64,000 bases of DNA from Epiperipatus broadwayi (taxonomy: Eukaryota > Onychophora > Udeonychophora > Euonychophora > Peripatidae): assembly GCA_028023455.1 (NCBI GenBank), contig JAQFVV010000258.1, positions 920,501-984,500 on the forward strand, written 5' to 3'. The notes under the pieces are model-generated. The model was not told the DNA's origin. It worked only from the letters and a program-made list of their open reading frames with translations, and did not search any database. Shown piece by piece: positions 25,621 to 35,589 of the stretch. The position numbers and the translations under genes were made by a program. The first letter of the stretch is position 1. Every line of letters begins with the position of its first letter.

Positions 25621-25993
25621 CAACTCCCACAATATACACAATCAGTGCTGTTTATATTAAGAAAGCAAATTTTCAAACTTTAATGGACAAGCTTCAATCT
25701 TTCCCACCTTCCAATTCTTCACCCATCCATATCATTAAAAATTTGATGATGGAACTCTAAAAGTTATTGTTGATACCAATACTGTACCCATATTGATTTT
25801 TAAGTCACTCTGACCCCTCATATATAGAACCTTGCTATGTTCATTTAAATACACAGAAGATGGATGGGTAGAATCAGTCAGAATATGTGATTTCAAGTAA
25901 GTATATTGTCTTTACTAAAACTTAAAACTCCCTATAGTTATGCACTCTATCTTATACAACTGATGCACATAACCACATAATATGAAAAAGATA

Positions 25994-26047
25994 AATAATC
26001 TCATATTTTGGGCTGACCCTGCACTCATCAGTTGTTCCAGATCACCA
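25994..26047 (-). ncRNA. Hammerhead ribozyme motif, 3' core box lost
   Basis: Minus strand: TGATCTGGAACAA then CTGATGAG at 26031-26024. Stem II is GTGCAGGGTCAGC with a mismatch, and the GAAA box has become CAAAA. It is a fossil copy useful only for the family alignment. Confidence 0.4.
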
Positions 26048-26310
26048 TCTCCCACATATATACACAATCAGTACTTAGTTCATATTAAGATAGCAAATCC
26101 TCAAACTTTAATGAACACCCTTCAATCTTCTCCACCCTCCAACTCTTCAGGCAGGCATCACCAAACGCTTTGAGTGTTCCATCATTGGATTTCAATGATA
26201 TGGATGACTGAAGAATTAGAGAATGGAGAAGATTGAAGCTTGTCCATTAAAGTTTGGAGATTTGCTCTCTTAATATAAATTGAAATCTGATTGTGTATAT
26301 ATGTGGGAGA

Positions 26311-26370
26311 TGGTGATCTGGACCAACTGATAAGTGCTGGATCAGCACAAAAAATATATATTGGAGATCA
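26311..26370 (+). ncRNA. Hammerhead ribozyme motif, CTGATAAG variant
   Basis: Stem I is textbook: TGATCT-GGA-CCAA before the core pairs with TTGG-AGATCA after it, leaving a GGA bulge. Stem II GTGCTG-GAT-CAGCAC is perfect. G8 is changed to A (CTGATAA at 26327-26333) and the GAAA box reads AAAA, so activity is unlikely. It is the clearest copy for seeing the stem architecture. Confidence 0.6.
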
Positions 26371-26778
26371 TTTATCTTTTTCACATGTATATGTTCATAT
26401 GTATCAATTGTATAAGATAGAGTGCATAGCTGGAGGGAGCTTGAAAGTCTGAGTCAAGTGTCTTCTAATTACATTAAGTTTAGGACAATATACTTATATT
26501 TGAATATTATATATTCAGCCTGTATTCTGCCCATCCATCTACTGTCTATTTATATATTAAGTTACTACATATGAGAGGCCCGAGTGACTTAAAGTCAACA
26601 TGGGTATGACAATAATATTGTCATCAATAAGGGTTTTGAGGGTTCCATCATTGGATTTTCAATGATATAGATGGCTGAAGAGTTGGAAAGTGGAGAAGGC
26701 TGAAGCTTGTTCATTAAAGTGTGAAAATTTGCTGTCTTAATATAAACTGAGCCTTGATTGTATATATGTGTGGAAGAT

Positions 26779-26837
26779 GATAATCTGGACCAACTGACGA
26801 GTGCTGGATCAGCACAAAATACAAAGTTTGGAGATCA
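26779..26837 (+). ncRNA. Hammerhead ribozyme motif, CTGACGAG variant
   Basis: Box CTGACGAG at 26794-26801 (U7 to C; position 7 tolerates change in known hammerheads). Stem II GTGCTG-GAT-CAGCAC is perfect, but G12 of GAAA is replaced by A. Stem I CCAA/TTGG with outer ATCT/AGAT is present. Probably inactive. Confidence 0.5.
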
Positions 26838-27249
26838 TTTATCCTTTTCACATGCATGTGTTCATGAATAACAGTTGTATAAGATAGAGTGCATAGCTGT
26901 AGGGAGCTTGAAAATCTGAGGTCAAGTTCCTCCTAATTACTAAATTTAGCATAGACAATATACTTATATTTGAATATTACATATTCAGCCTGTATTCTGT
27001 CCATTCCTCTTCTGTGTATTTGGACATATTAACTTCCTATATGTGAGGGATCAGAATGACAATATCAACATGGGTATGACAATAATATTGGCATCAACAA
27101 GAGCTTTGAGTATTCCATCATTGGATTTTCAATGATATAGATGGCTGACAAATTGAAGAATGGCAAAGCTGAAGCTTGTCCATTAAAGTTTAAAGATTGG
27201 CTATGTTACTATAAACTGAGCACTGATTGTATATATGGGTAAGAGATTG

Positions 27250-27306
27250 TGATCTGGACCAACTGATGAGTACTGATTCAGCACAATATATGTATATTGA
27301 AGATCA
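27250..27306 (+). ncRNA. Hammerhead ribozyme motif, GAAA box degraded
   Basis: CTGATGAG is intact at 27263-27270. Stem II GTACTG-ATT-CAGCAC has one mismatch. The box after stem II reads AATA instead of GAAA. Stem I outer pairs TGATCT/AGATCA are kept. Confidence 0.5.
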
Positions 27307-27425
27307 TTTATCTTTATCACATGTATGTGGTTATGGGTATCAGTTGCATAAGATAGAGTGCATAGCTGTAGGAAGTTTGAATGTCTGAATTCAAGTCCTT
27401 CTATGTACATTAAGTTTAGTATAGA

Positions 27426-27999
27426 TATACTTATATTTAAATATTATATATATGATATATTTAATGTGTACATAAATATATGATTTAAATTTAATATTTT
27501 TAACAGTCAATATACATATAAATTAATTACTAAATAGGATCACCATTATATATATATGAAGTTAAATCCACATCAAAGTGTATTGATATGAACCAATCAA
27601 TCAGACCAGTTCTGCAGACTGAATGAAAACAATAGCAAACCTATAATCAATTACTATTTAATTTATATATATATATCATGTAGTTTTAAATTGCCTTTAT
27701 TAGGTTTACTATATTCATAAGAGATTATTTACAAGTCTTGTTGAAACAGAAGTGATTTCAAGAAGAAAAGCAATATGATTGAGCAATAATCAATATATAT
27801 CTAATGCATATTAATTAGTATATTCAATAGCAATATCAGTTGGTGCATGGATTTGACCTCTGGTCTTAATGTTATTTATTTATTTATTTTTAGAAAGAGT
27901 GATTTAGTATTGTGTAATGTGGGATTACAAGTTTAGACAGCATCTTAAAAACCAGAGTGTGAAAAGAATGAATGCAGTAATTTTTATATTGGGAAAAGG
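27426..27999. other. AT-rich spacer
   Basis: AT microsatellite-like runs near 27440-27460, 27547-27560 and 27666-27677. No gene seen. Confidence 0.5.
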
Positions 28000-29340
28000 A
28001 CCACTTTGTATATTTTTATGAGGTTGTTGATTATTAGTGAGTCTGAATGAGTCAAGTTACTGATAAAAATATGACAAAGAAGAAGTGAGAAACAATCCAT
28101 AAGAAAGTGTTCTAATGTAACAGAGAGCACATAATGGATCGATATTTGTGAAGTGTTTGCTTGTAGAAGAGAAAACAATTAATAGGAATGGCATTGACAT
28201 TTATTTTTATTAAAGAAGTGTAGATATTTGGATTCCAGGTGCCAATATCTGAACTTTTTTTATAATGTATTTGTTACTACATAACAGGAAAGATTGACTA
28301 TTATTTGATATTCTATTATTTTCAATTTCATGTGTTTGCCAATAGTTAATTTTATTTAGAATAGATTATGTGAGAGAGTAGTGTGTTTCCTTGTGAGAAT
28401 TAGTAAGGTTTTGATCAAATTATTGTTAATGGGTGGTAGAGTTTCAGTAGGATTGACAGGAATAGACTATTATCACTTGGGAAGAAACTAATTAGTTTAG
28501 TCATTTCATTAATGGCTCTCTGAAGATAAAATGTAGAAATGCCATGTAATGAGAGGCCATTAAATTTAATATGTTTTTACATATTTCTTATGCTTATAGT
28601 TATTACTTTTTTATTCTAGATTAGTTTGGTGATGACTATATATATATATTTTTTAATGAAGAAGTAAATTTAATAATGGGTAAGAAATAATTAATGTTAG
28701 GAAATATTAAAATGTTTATTAATGATGCCTTAGCATATATTGAAAAGTATGCTTTGGATAATGCATTAATGATGGATTCTACTGAAACAATAAGCTGATT
28801 TTTAATAGCAGTTTTCATTGCCTTACATGAGAGGTGCATTGGGAAACCTAAAAATTAATGAGAAGATATTGAAAGAAATAGTCTTACCTGTAAGAGCATT
28901 CCAAGTAGAAGATTTGTTTTTATTAAAGTGGATTGAAAAATTGTTAGTATAATTATTAAGTATAGTATCAACTAAGGGGAGGCATTTTTTTGATAGGAGA
29001 AAAATAACAGTCATTCATATAGGAGATGTGATTAAATGTTTGGTTAATTATAGAAATTTTGTGTTTTATTTCCAAAAGAATGAGGTTGATATAAGTTGTA
29101 AAAAGAAGAGAGCTAAGAGGAGAGCCTTGAAAAATAAAATTATATCATGTATAAATATATGAAAGCAGGCCACATTTAAATAATATCAGCAATCTCATCC
29201 TGTTGTCAAGACAACCTCCTTTTTACAATAAAGAAGGATTTCAACCTCTAGCTATGGTATAATATGTTTATAAAGACACTGAAGATTGCAACTAGATTAA
29301 AGAGAGTGAGATTATTAAGTCAAAGAAGTTTAAATAAATA
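28000..29340 (-). pseudogene. L1-like LINE RT and zinc-finger relic
   Basis: On the minus strand, from 29340 leftwards: LFNLVAIFSVFINILYHS (palm region before motif B); QGSPLSSLLFTTYINLIL (29150-29090, the QG.PLSPLLF motif B region); ISYMNDCYF (the YADD box, D to N at the first catalytic Asp); NKNKSSTWNALTGK; then at 28636-28839 VESIINALSKAYFSIYAKASLINILIFPNINYFL, matching the L1/Tx1 block L.GK..IINTLI.PK..Y. At 28150-28090 CALC followed by LEHFLMDC fits the C-terminal CCHC zinc knuckle, split by a frameshift. The same family occurs at 60500-62990. Confidence 0.75.
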
Positions 29341-29534
29341 TCATTAATCAAGCAAATATGCTCAATGTGGTATTTGTATATATAATGTATATCAAAATTA
29401 TATATGTGTATATAATATATTTGATGTATGTATACTTTTAATATATATATATATATAAAATAGGATATAAAAAGGAATCAATTTATAATGGGATATATTT
29501 GGTTGCATTGTTTATACCATTTATTTTATATATT

Positions 29535-29612
29535 TATACTAGCTCTGAAGAAGGCTGGCTACTGATCAGTTGAAACTGTCAAACTGATTAAATAAAATAA
29601 GCATTGTTATAG
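29535..29612 (+). repeat. Retroelement 3'-end-like tail with hammerhead-like core
   Basis: CTCTGAAGAAGGCTGGCTAC is followed by GATCAGTTGAAACTGTC, a short spacer and poly(A). The order CTGAAGA, a weak hairpin (CTG/CAG), GAAAC, then GTC follows a hammerhead core with one change at U7. Such CTGAAGA...GAAAC tails are frequent at the 3' ends of Penelope-like elements and LINEs. No coding part is attached. Confidence 0.4.
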
Positions 29613-31233
29613 CAATAAAAAAAAGGTAGATTTCTTTAATATTTATCTTTATGTAAATTAATGATATAATGAAAATTGTATCTTCAACCAAATACACAAA
29701 AATTCAATATGAAATATGCAACAGGCAAATACTTAGGTGAACGGCAAAATTAAAGAATAGAACATTTTAAAAATAAAGAAGATAACTACTTATCTCCAAT
29801 TAAGGAATACCTGCATTGAGAAGTTTGTATTACCTATAAATAATGGTATAACTTAAGTGTCATTCCTCAAAGCAGATTATTAAAAAGGAAATCTGAGAAA
29901 GTGAAAAAAAAAAATTATATGAAAAGTAAAAAAACTGTGGACACAAGAAAATATTTTAAAAAATGCTATGATTTGGTTAAGAAAGTAATACATGGAGATT
30001 TATTTCAACTGTATGTGTAATTCCATTATTACTAATTTTCTTCTTCTCTGAGCCAACGTAACATCTGATAAAATAAAAATGCCCACAGAAAAGGTAGTTT
30101 TTTAAATAATACTCAGCTTTATTACTGTGTAGCATAGTTTCAATATATTTTTACTATATCATATTCATGGCATATAGTGGTGTGATTAAATGGTTCTATG
30201 TATGCATCTTCTTTAATCAAACTTTTTTTATGTTGCAGAATTTAAGAATAGTTTAAGGCATAATAGATTTGAGAGCTTAAGGTTCCAGGATCAACACTCC
30301 ACCTGCCACTTTATACCTAAATAAAAAGTTATACATAGAAGTAAAACAATTGTAATAGAAATAAAAGTTGTTCAGTGAGTAATTTTAAATACTTAAAGAA
30401 GGCAACTTTATTCAAAAAAATTGTACTACCAAAGAACAAATGTTGTTCTTGCAATGAATATTATAAAAAAATATTTCATGTTTAAGGACAGAAATGTTTG
30501 TTGTACCAAATTATATATGATAATTAAAATATAAAGAAAGATATCCAAATGATTGACACAACATACAAAAGATTCTTTGTAATGGGGGAAATATATCAAT
30601 TAATAGTGGAAATTATATTAACCAATAAATAGTTTTTAGGTGACTTGCCTGTTTTACATTTTATGATCACTTGTTTAATATATTTATTAATTTTCCTGCA
30701 TAATTATTTATTAATAATTAAAAATACATATCTTATTAAAATTAGCACTATAAATAAGTTTTTAATTTTTCCATTTTAACTGGTGAGGATTTTAACTATA
30801 ATGACATGATTACTGTTAGAATAAATTTGTTCTCTTTCTTTTTCTTTTTTTGTGAAAAATAACTTTAAAAGTTACTTGAAATAGTGTAAAAGACATGTTT
30901 CTAAAAATAAAGTTGTGGGTAGTGACAAAAACCATACAAATTGCTGCTTTAGACAAGCGTTTTGTCTTCAAGAATTAAGCACATAGATATGAATAACAAT
31001 AAGATCAAAGCCTTTAGAATTAAAATGATCTTAAGGGTTCAAACAGAATGGAAGGAACATGATCAAGACAGAGAAAAATGAGAGTTTACTACCTGAAATG
31101 GAAACAAACGGATAGATTGGAAAGGAGAAAAAAAATCTAAGTGAATGCAAAGAGTGTGTTATTCTGAAGGTAACAACAAATACAAAATAGTATGTGTGGC
31201 AAAAATAGACAGCTAATCCAAAAATGATCGTGA
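29613..31233. other. AT-rich sequence without recognisable gene
   Basis: No frame above 84 codons. The minus frame at 31137-31391 is a hydrophobic, low-complexity product of AT-rich DNA that includes a tandem duplication. Confidence 0.5.
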
Positions 31234-31325
31234 AATAAAATTATATATAAAAAAAATTGAAATGGAATAAAACAAATAATAAAATTATATATAAAAAAAT
31301 TGAAATGGAATAAAACAAATAATTG
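31234..31325. repeat. Tandem duplication, ~46-bp unit
   Basis: Two adjacent copies of a unit containing AAAATTATATATAAAAAAA and TTGAAATGGAATAAAAC, almost identical, so the duplication is recent. Confidence 0.85.
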
Positions 31326-32082
31326 CACGATGTGTGTATGTGGGGACAAGAAGAAATAATGAAAAGGTAAGGAATGAAAAATTCTAATCATATATTTAAG
31401 GGTAAAAAAATGTTAGTAGTGAAAGTTTTTGTAGAAAGAAATGGCATGGTGATGATGAATATGTACTTTAAATATCACATACTCAAAAAAAGATTCTATT
31501 GAAAAGTTCTGGCAATACAATGAGACTTCAATTGAATTATGCATTGATTGAAGCAATATTACAAACTATTAAAAGTGCATTTACATGTCCTAGAGTCAGG
31601 AGACAAGTAAGATTAACTTGAAAAATAGAGATATCCCTGATGATATAAAAAAAAAAAAAAATCACTATTAACATTAGATTGCTAGATGATAAAATAAATT
31701 AATTTAAAAAAATGGAATTATTCAAAAAAAATTTAAAGAATGATACAATTAAGGTGGAAAGACAAAAAGTAGAAAAATTTGGATTAGCAATAAGATGACA
31801 AAAAATAATAAAAGTATATACAAAAAAAAGTACATAACTTATAAAATAAAAATATAAGAGAGTTTAAAAGCTGTATAAATTCTAAAAATAGAGTAAAAAG
31901 ATAAAAGTATGGCAAAGGAAACATTCATTTGATTTAATAGATCATAGAATAAAAACAAATTGAATGACAAAAGTACTCACAAAAATAAACCAGTAATTTA
32001 AAGCTAGATATGGTATAATATTAATAAACAGATAGATGTATTGAAAAGATGTGAAGAATATATAAATGTTATATAACAAGAT
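31326..32082. other. AT-rich spacer
   Basis: A-rich sequence with several AAAA runs. No gene seen. Confidence 0.5.
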
Positions 32083-32224
32083 TTGTTATTAAACAATTCA
32101 AAACAAAGCAAAACTCTCCATATAGTAGTGCCATCTTGTGCTAACAAGAGCAATCAATGGATGCCAGAAGGCTTGTGCATAAAATCCCTATCTAGTGCCT
32201 ATTCATCCAATATCCCCAGACTAC

Positions 32225-32278
32225 ATTCTGGCTTGTGGCCTTCATCAGTGAGGAGCCTTGGATCTGAGAGCACTGCAT
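32225..32278 (-). ncRNA. Hammerhead-like motif in the inverted arm, GAAT box
   Basis: Minus strand: CTGATGA at 32248-32242, stem II GGC-CACAA-GCC, then GAAT instead of GAAA at 32228-32225, then GTAGTCTGGGG. The A15.1 change breaks the first stem III pair. The rest matches the right-arm copy at 32306-32364. Confidence 0.5.
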
Positions 32279-32305
32279 CCTAAGATCTAGGTGCAGTGCT
32301 CTCAG

Positions 32306-32364
32306 ATCCAAGGCTTCTCACTGATGAAGGCCACAAGCCAGAAACTAGTCTGGGGATATTGGAT
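32306..32364 (+). ncRNA. Hammerhead-like ribozyme motif, core boxes intact
   Basis: CTGATGA lies at 32321-32327, GAAA at 32341-32344 and the cleavage triplet GTC at 32348-32350. Stem III is the palindrome ACTAGT (32344-32349). Stem I pairs TTCTCA with TGGGGA (two wobbles) and, past an internal loop, ATCCAA (32306-32311) with TTGGAT (32359-32364). Stem II is short: GGC-CACAA-GCC with an A/A mismatch where G-C is usual. I infer a type I hammerhead, possibly weak because of stem II. Confidence 0.6.
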
Positions 32365-32423
32365 GAGTAGGCACTAGATAGGGATTTTATGCACAAGCTA
32401 AGATCTAGGTGCAGTGCTCTCAG

Positions 32424-32482
32424 ATCCAAGGCTCCTCGCTAATGAAGGCCACAAGCCAGAAACTAGTCTGGGGATATTGGAT
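32424..32482 (+). ncRNA. Hammerhead-like motif, CTAATGA variant
   Basis: Second tandem copy, 118 bp downstream. It has CTAATGA (32439-32445; invariant G5 changed to A), GAAA at 32459-32462 and the same ACTAGTC. Cleavage is unlikely because G5 is essential. Confidence 0.5.
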
Positions 32483-32650
32483 GAGTAGGTACTAGATAGG
32501 GATTTTATTCACAAGCTTTTTGGCATCCATTGATTGCTCTTGTTAGCACAAGATGGCACTACGATATGGAGAGTTTTGCTTTGTTTTGAATGGTTTAATA
32601 ACAATTATGTGCTAGTATGAGATGGTGATCATGTGATGTTTAGTGGTTTA

Positions 32651-33060
32651 ACAAGATCTGTCTTTGCAAAAGTTGTAATAAGCTATAAATAAGATAACTA
32701 GCAAAGCAAGATAAGAAATGATTGAATTTTTAAAGAATATAAGAAGAAAAGTTTGATAAGATTGATGTTTATAATACAAATGTGAATCTGGAGAATAGCT
32801 TTTATATACAGGCTATATATAATGAATTTGTGAGAATTTTAGATTAATTAATTAAATTTCACGTATTACTGAAAATTTATAAATAAATAGATTTTCTAAG
32901 AGATTAGACAATCTTTATCTTAGCATTTACAAAAACTAGAATGATGAAAACCAATATTAAATTCAAAAATAATACCAAAAGATTAACATTTGTTTTATTT
33001 TTTTTACCATTGTCAAATTCATTCCACTCACACCTTTGACACCATCCACCTCAGATAAAT
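32651..33060. other. AT-rich spacer
   Basis: No gene or repeat recognised between the fold-back element and the LINE 3' end. Confidence 0.5.
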
Positions 33061-33116
33061 ATAATGATTATTCATCAATAGTAGTCTGCCCAATAGACAG
33101 GTCCAGAGAGTAGTCA

Positions 33117-35430
33117 CTACATCAGTTCATCCATTCTTCCATTCATTCTCTTCCTTGCCCACTTCCTCAATTCCACATAACCCCTTCCATCTCGTATATC
33201 ATCCAATAATGTCAATCTCTTCCGTCCTTTCTTTTTATTTCCACTCACCATTCCTTCCTAAACATCTTTCATTAAACTATAATCTTTTCTTAGTATATGT
33301 CCAATCCAGTTTCTCTTTCTCTCTTTGATACTTTCAATCAATCTTCTTTCCTCATTAACTCTTTTCAAAACTTCTTCATTTAACTCTTTTCAAAACTTCT
33401 TCATTTGTTATTTTATTCACCCAACTGATTTTTTCCATTTTTCTCCATGTCCACATCTCAAAAGCTTCCAGTCATTTCTTAATTCTATTACTCAATGTCC
33501 ATGTCTCACAACCATACATTAATACACTCCACACATAACATTTAATTAATCTTTTCCTTAATTCTCTTTCCATAGGTCCACAGAATATCTTCTTTCTTTT
33601 TGCAAATGTCACCTTTGCCAATGCTATTCTTCTTTTAACTTCATCTTCACTTCTTCCATCCTCACTCAACCAACAACCCAAATATCTAAATCCCTTCACC
33701 TGCTGCACCATGTCATCATGGATTCCAATTTGCAGTCTTTTTGCATCTCTCCCTATCCATAAACACTTAGTCTTTTCAATATTAATCTTCATTCCATATG
33801 CCATACATCCTTCTTCCAATTTATTCAACATATTCTGAAGATCCTTTTCTTCCTCACAATAAGAGCCATATCATCTGCAAATCTTATACACTTTATTATT
33901 CTTTCCAACATTTCTCCTCCACAGTCCAAATAATTATTTATCATATCTTCTAAATAAATATTAAACAAAACAGGTACATACTACATCCTTGCCTAACTCC
34001 ACTTTCTATATTCACTTCATCAGTCTCATTACATCCAAATCTAATTCTTATTCTTTGTCCATTATACATATTCCATATCAATCATCTTTCTTTCCAGAAT
34101 ACTCCTTTATCTCTTAAGATAGACATCATTTATTCCACTTACTCTATCAAATGCCTTTTCTAAATCTACAAAACATATACCAATCCTTTATCTCTTTCAA
34201 TATATCTTTCTCAATTGTCCTAACAATACCAATAGCATCTCTTTCTTTTCCCTTTCCAAAAACCAAACTGTTCTTCAGCAATATAATAGTCAACCTTCCC
34301 ATAAATCCTTGAGTTAAAATCCTCAATAACACCTTAGAAACATGAGACAATACACTTGTTTCCTATACTCTTCACATTTAACACTTTCTTCTTTTACAAT
34401 TGGAATCACTATAGTTCTTAAAAAATCTTCAGGCCAAACTCCACTATTATATATCAAATTGCAAAGTCCAACTATTTTCTTCATAGTAAATTCTCCCATT
34501 CCTCTCAAAAATTCTATAGGTACTGCATCAAATCCAATAGCCTTACCATTCTTCATTTGTGGATTGCCTTTCTTACTTCATCTGGCGTATGTCATACCTC
34601 TATCATCCATTGCAACATCTTCTTCATTTTCAAGTTCATAACTAATTAAATTATTTCCTCTACTAAACAGATACCGAATATATTCTTCCCATCTTTTAAT
34701 ATATCATTACTATCGGTTAACCTTCTTCCATTCTTATCTGCAATCTCACTTGCTACCCATGTCTTTTTCTCCCAAGAAATACTTTGTATTCTATCAAATG
34801 CTAGATCATATCTTTTCATCTGTTGAAAGCTTTCTATCTCTTTACATTCTTGCTCCAACCACTTTACTTTTGCTAAATCTGTTTCTCTTCTTAATTCATT
34901 ATTAAATTTCCTATATTCCTTTTGCCCTTCCTCAGTATTTACATTCTTCCACCATCTCCGCACTTCCATCTTTTCCAACATACCTTCAGTTATCCAAGGT
35001 TTTTTAGCTTTTCTCTACACGAATAATACCTAATTCATTTTTTGCTATTTTCAAGAATCCCTCTTTAATTCTATTCCAACACTCATCAGAGCTATTAATA
35101 TAGTTCCCATCCTGAACAATTCTTTTAAATTCATTTTCACATATTAAACCAAATTTTCCTTTTTCCATTTGTCTCAATTTATCCAAGTCCCGTCTTGTGT
35201 ATCTTTTCCCTCTTTTAATTCTTTTTAAACTTAACGTTAATTTAGCCATCACCAAATTATGATCCGAATCTATATCAGCACCTGGCAAAGCATGTGAACC
35301 TTAACAGCATTCTTATATCTATTCTGAATCAGTATATAATCAATTTGATAACGTTCTTTGTTACCTGGAGCTTTCCATGTATACAATCTTCTAATATGAT
35401 TTTTATTACTAATCATTTTCTAAACTTAAA
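33117..35430 (-). pseudogene. 5'-truncated LINE ORF2: endonuclease C-term, RT and C-terminal domain
   Basis: Best preserved coding remnant of the window, minus strand. 35418-35290: RRLYTWKAPGN and QIDYILIQNRYKNAV (endonuclease), then a frameshift, then GADIDSDHNLVMAKL (35288-35240), the SDH motif with catalytic His. 34981-34646: linker with EVRRWWKNVN-type sequence. 34556-34380: NGKAIGFDAVPIEFLRG, the GxDxxPxE motif. About 34185-34139: CFVDLEKAFDRVSGIND, RT motif A with catalytic Asp. 33980-33869: VLFNIYLEDM and RFADDMAL, motif C with both Asp. 33831-33480: GMKINIEKTK, FRYLGCWLSEDG and GCETWT. 33440-33117: RKRNWIGHILRKDY, the C-terminal RW.GH-type block, ending at a TAG (33119-33117). A 28-bp tandem duplication (about 33350-33402) and a few frameshifts inactivate it. 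Truncation at about 35430 removes the N-terminal endonuclease, typical of incomplete reverse transcription. Confidence 0.88.
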
Positions 35431-35517
35431 GACAATCTCTAATTAAAGATTAATATATCTGATTTTTAAATTTTAAAGATAAATACTCTTCATATAATAG
35501 AGATATATGGGAGATAG

Positions 35518-35573
35518 TGATCTGAGCCAACTGATGAGTGTTGGTTCAGCACGAAATGCATCCTGGGGGTCAT
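35518..35573 (+). ncRNA. Hammerhead ribozyme, complete core (type I, short palindromic stem III)
   Basis: All invariant elements are present: CTGATGA 35531-35537; stem II GTGTTG-GTT-CAGCAC 35538-35552 (six pairs including one G-T); GAAA 35553-35556; stem III ATGCAT 35556-35561, self-complementary; cleavage triplet ATC 35560-35562 (NUH rule satisfied). Stem I pairs TGATCT with GGGTCA (outer, two wobbles) and CCA with TGG (inner), with the GAG bulge that in natural hammerheads contacts loop II. With only three pairs and no loop in stem III, activity probably needs a dimer, as proposed for other short-stem animal hammerheads. It lies in a short piece of the 468-bp repeat (about 35490-35580). Confidence 0.75.
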
Positions 35574-35589
35574 TTGTCTTTTATTGTAT

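Larger units (their letters stand above)
25462..26165 (-). repeat. Two tandem retrozyme-like units, minus strand
   Basis: Read on the minus strand, two units lie head to tail, with hammerhead boxes at 25598-25605 and 26024-26031 (426 bp apart; the second unit lost part of its tail). They show the same ordered landmarks as the plus-strand units at 26166-27425. They join those units head to head at about 26150-26200, where CTCTTCAG on one side faces CTGAAGAATT on the other, giving a palindrome with arms of at least 230 bp. Open frames here (25466-25660 and 25982-26173) are chance. Confidence 0.75.
26166..27425 (+). repeat. Three tandem retrozyme-like units, ~468-bp period
   Basis: Three head-to-tail copies with hammerhead boxes at 26327, 26794 and 27263, so the periods are 467 and 469 bp. 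Each unit runs: CATGGGTATGACAATAATAT; GGGTTTTGAGxxTTCCATCATTGGATTTT; ATATGGATGGCTGAAGA; GAAGCTTGTCCATTAAAGTTT; ATAAACTGAGCxxTGATTGT; the hammerhead; TTATCTTTTTCACATG; ATAAGATAGAGTGCATAGCTGTAGGGAGCTTGAAAGTCTGAG (given here only as positions about 60-130 after the ribozyme); and a tail with TATTCAGCCTGTATTCTG. No frame is conserved between units. A tandem array with one ribozyme per unit is the hallmark of animal retrozymes. All three ribozymes here carry core mutations. Confidence 0.8.
32083..32650. mobile_element. Fold-back element with tandem hammerhead repeats (second ribozyme family)
   Basis: The left arm (32083-32280) and right arm are inverted copies. The outer ends match, from TTGTTATTAAAC and ACAAAGCAAAACTCTCCATA through AGCAATCAATGGATGCCA. 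The right arm holds two direct 118-bp copies (from about 32281 and 32399), so the element contains three copies of one core. The low divergence between copies suggests it is fairly young. Each core has a hammerhead-like block. The right flank GGTGATCATGTGATGTTTAG also occurs at 5412-5432 and, inverted, at 43487-43510. There is no protein frame. It may be a Penelope-type terminal repeat or a short-unit retrozyme. Confidence 0.75.

Noticed and set aside
25466-26173. Two plus-strand open frames of 63-64 codons
   Set aside because: They are antisense readings of the ribozyme repeat and not conserved between units.
34342-34641. 99-codon plus-strand frame
   Set aside because: It is the antisense shadow of the LINE RT region on the minus strand.
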